Positions 7,383-8,618 of a stretch of DNA of 8,618 nt are shown one piece after another. The stretch comes from Deltaproteobacteria bacterium. GTDB taxonomy: Bacteria; Desulfobacterota; Dissulfuribacteria; Dissulfuribacterales; QOAL01. Made by a program: the position numbers and the translations under genes. Position 1 is the stretch's first letter. The number at the start of each line of letters is the position of its first letter. The stretch covers positions 1 through 8,618 of the forward strand of contig JALSKY010000250.1 in NCBI GenBank assembly GCA_026988585.1, given 5' to 3'. Under the pieces are notes generated by a model, which did no database searches, was not told the DNA's origin, and worked only from the letters and a program-made list of their open reading frames with translations.

Positions 7383-7395
7383 TTCTCCGGACAAT
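7370..7395 (-). other. Nine-base-pair stem hairpin between yidD and yidC
   Basis: The arms ATTGTCCGG (7370-7378) and CCGGACAAT (7387-7395) are perfectly complementary around an eight-base loop. In the minus-strand transcript the hairpin lies after the yidD stop and about 90 bases before the yidC ATG. No U tract follows in that direction, so a plain intrinsic terminator is unlikely. A processing or stability element, or an attenuator that sets the level of yidC against the upstream genes, would fit. I found no convincing promoter in the rest of this gap. Confidence 0.5.
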
Positions 7396-7457
7396 TAGCC
7401 GGAGTAAAAAATCTCTTGTGGAGTGCTTTGTTTTGTGTGAACGGTGTCTGCCAGTTG

Positions 7458-8297
7458 TTAGGGAACAGGATCATATCCACCAGGATGCCATGGATGACAT
7501 TTTGAAATACGGGCAAGAGACAGAATCGTACCTCTTATGGGGCCATGCCGCTCCACTGCCTCCATGCAATATCTTGAACAGGATGGATGGAAACGGCAAC
7601 TGGTGGGAAAGATGGGAGATATGAGGATTTGATAAAGTCTTATGGAGAAGAGCATTGTCTGGGTCAGACATCCTGAAAGGAGATGGAAAACCGTTGCCAA
7701 ACCCTTATTATTTTGCACTGCTTCTCTTCTACGGATTGCTGCCATCTCATTTGCAGCTGGCATGACGTCATTACTACTGCCGGTCCATGAAGCTGCAATT
7801 GCCCATGAGGGCTTAACCTTCTGTTGTGGTCCGGACCTCTTTTTATCTCTTTGAGGCTGATTGCAGGCAACCCGGCCCATCTTTCTCTCCATTCCTCTCT
7901 TTACCTTGTGGACGTTTATCCTGGAGGTGGCTGTTTGGGCAGCACTGATCATGTCACTGCTCAACTGATCCCAGCGTAGCTGAAATATATGGCGCCTTGG
8001 AAGAAATACCATGTCCAAGCCCTTGGGAAGGCGCTGCTTATTCTTCCTGAACAGCTCCCGTATCAGGCGGCGGGCCCTGTTTCTTGAAACGGCATTGCCA
8101 AAACGCTTGCCAACTCCAATCCCGATCCTGCTGAACTCCAATCCATTTCGTCTGGCCACCAGCACAAATCCCGGCATCCTGACACGGGTGCCCTGTTTGA
8201 ACACCCGGTCAAACTCCTCCCTATTCCTGAGCCTTTCGGGTTTGGCAAGGCTATGATCACCCTTTCTTAACCTCACCCTTGGAATCACCTGTAGCAC
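7458..8297 (-). CDS. rnpA-yidD: Fused RNase P protein component and membrane-insertion factor YidD
   Basis: One uninterrupted 279-codon frame carries two normally separate proteins. Residues 17-128 are a full RnpA, the basic protein that helps the RNase P RNA trim tRNA 5' ends. It begins KPERLRNREEFDRVFKQGTRV-like and holds the RNR signature in GNAVSRNRARRLIRELF (67-83). Residues 129-213 form a polar, partly basic linker with no recognised domain. Residues 215-279 are a whole YidD, a small membrane-associated protein that aids YidC. It has an amphipathic start (FSIRLYQILISPIF), CRFHPSCSRYC at 234-244 and the terminal CHPWHPGGYDPVP. Both parts sit where rnpA and yidD are expected, between rpmH and yidC. 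No ATG is near the RnpA start. GTG at 8295-8297 is used here, and GTGs at 8286-8288 and 8274-8276 are alternatives. An ATG at 7653-7655 could also start YidD alone. Sequence error joining two frames is possible but less likely. Confidence 0.85.
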   Translation of the reverse strand: MLQVIPRVRLRKGDHSLAKPERLRNREEFDRVFKQGTRVRMPGFVLVARRNGLEFSRIGIGVGKRFGNAVSRNRARRLIRELFRKNKQRLPKGLDMVFLPRRHIFQLRWDQLSSDMISAAQTATSRINVHKVKRGMERKMGRVACNQPQRDKKRSGPQQKVKPSWAIAASWTGSSNDVMPAANEMAAIRRREAVQNNKGLATVFHLLSGCLTQTMLFSIRLYQILISPIFPTSCRFHPSCSRYCMEAVERHGPIRGTILSLARISKCHPWHPGGYDPVP

Positions 8298-8308
8298 ACC
8301 TGGCCCAA

Positions 8309-8443
8309 TCAGGCGCTGAGGCGTTTTCTACCCTTTGCCCTTCTGCGATTGATTACCTGTCTGCCTGCCTTGGTGCTCATTCTTTTTCTGAATCCGTGAG
8401 TTCTTTTCCTTTTGAGATTGCTTGGCTGAAATGTCTGTTTCAT
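8309..8443 (-). CDS. rpmH: Large ribosomal subunit protein bL34
   Basis: This 44-residue protein is the complete bL34 of the large ribosomal subunit. It begins MKQTFQPSNLKRKRTHGFRK and continues through RMSTKAGRQVINRRRAKG to a basic end, matching the family in length and almost every conserved position. It binds 23S rRNA and is extremely rich in Arg and Lys. The ATG follows a GGAGTGAAG stretch, with GGAG about 13 bases upstream, a rather long spacing. The stop lies 11 bases before the chosen RnpA start, giving the classic rpmH-rnpA pair. It is the first gene of the minus-strand block, with a plausible promoter about 100 bases upstream. Confidence 0.96.
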   Translation of the reverse strand: MKQTFQPSNLKRKRTHGFRKRMSTKAGRQVINRRRAKGRKRLSA

Positions 8444-8538
8444 TTTGTTTGCTTCACTCCTTGATATTCAGTAAATTCCCTGAAGATTGCTATTTAACGT
8501 TTCTGGATTTTGCCCGGGTTTTGTGAGTGGATATATGA

Positions 8539-8566
8539 ATTTTACAGGTTAAAACCTGCAATGCAA
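8539..8566 (-). promoter_or_regulatory. Candidate promoter of the rpmH block with a palindromic spacer
   Basis: On the minus strand a weak -35 (TTGCAT, 8561-8566) is followed after 16 bases by a good -10 (TAAAAT, 8539-8544). This would put the transcript start near 8532 and leave a leader of about 90 bases before rpmH. The spacer is largely a palindrome: arms TTACAGGTT (8542-8550) and AACCTGCAA (8553-8561), with one mismatch and a two-base centre. This could be an operator for a dimeric regulator. The rest of 8444-8618 holds no gene and no other clear site. Confidence 0.4.
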
Positions 8567-8618
8567 TTCTTCCACTCTGCAACCCTCGAACCCTAACCTT
8601 AAAGCGTCCATCTTTTAC

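Noticed and set aside
8526..8534. DnaA-box-like sequence AGTGGATAT near rpmH, hinting at a replication origin
   Set aside because: It matches the consensus at only seven of nine positions, is single, and there is no AT-rich unwinding region or dnaA gene in view. One degenerate box is expected by chance.

Overview
The window looks like ordinary bacterial core chromosome from a Gram-negative organism with meso-diaminopimelate peptidoglycan. The evidence is an Mpl ligase and a long YidC with a large periplasmic domain. Gene order and protein style best fit a Desulfobacterota (former Deltaproteobacteria) relative. That lineage call is an inference from family resemblance and was not tested by a search. 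I see no tRNA, rRNA, CRISPR array, insertion sequence or phage gene.

Layout: two convergent gene groups meet at about 3.0-3.15 kb. On the plus strand, mpl (33-1496), tgt (1493-2629) and yajC (2672-3013) form a tight run that ends in a strong 13-bp stem hairpin (3021-3063). On the minus strand, read from right to left, is the conserved block rpmH (8309-8443), rnpA and yidD (7458-8297), yidC (5582-7279), jag/khpB (4651-5547) and mnmE (about 3152-4648). The rpmH gene is only 44 codons. About 175 bases upstream of rpmH hold no gene, but contain a plausible promoter with a palindrome in its spacer. The 178-base gap between yidD and yidC holds a 9-bp stem hairpin and a 17-base direct repeat.

How the genes work together: the minus-strand block makes a ribosomal protein (L34), the RNase P protein, the YidD/YidC membrane-insertion pair, the RNA-binding protein Jag/KhpB and the tRNA U34-modifying GTPase MnmE. 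The plus-strand run combines cell-wall recycling (Mpl), queuosine tRNA modification (Tgt) and a Sec accessory membrane protein (YajC).

Two things stand out. First, RnpA and YidD lie in one uninterrupted 279-codon frame, so they appear fused through a linker of about 85 residues. Second, the conserved N-terminus of MnmE is fully encoded, but no ATG, GTG or TTG lies between the upstream in-frame stop and codon 70. A CTG start with a well-placed ribosome binding site, right at the end of jag, is the best reading. A one-base sequence error hiding a nearby ATG is the main alternative.
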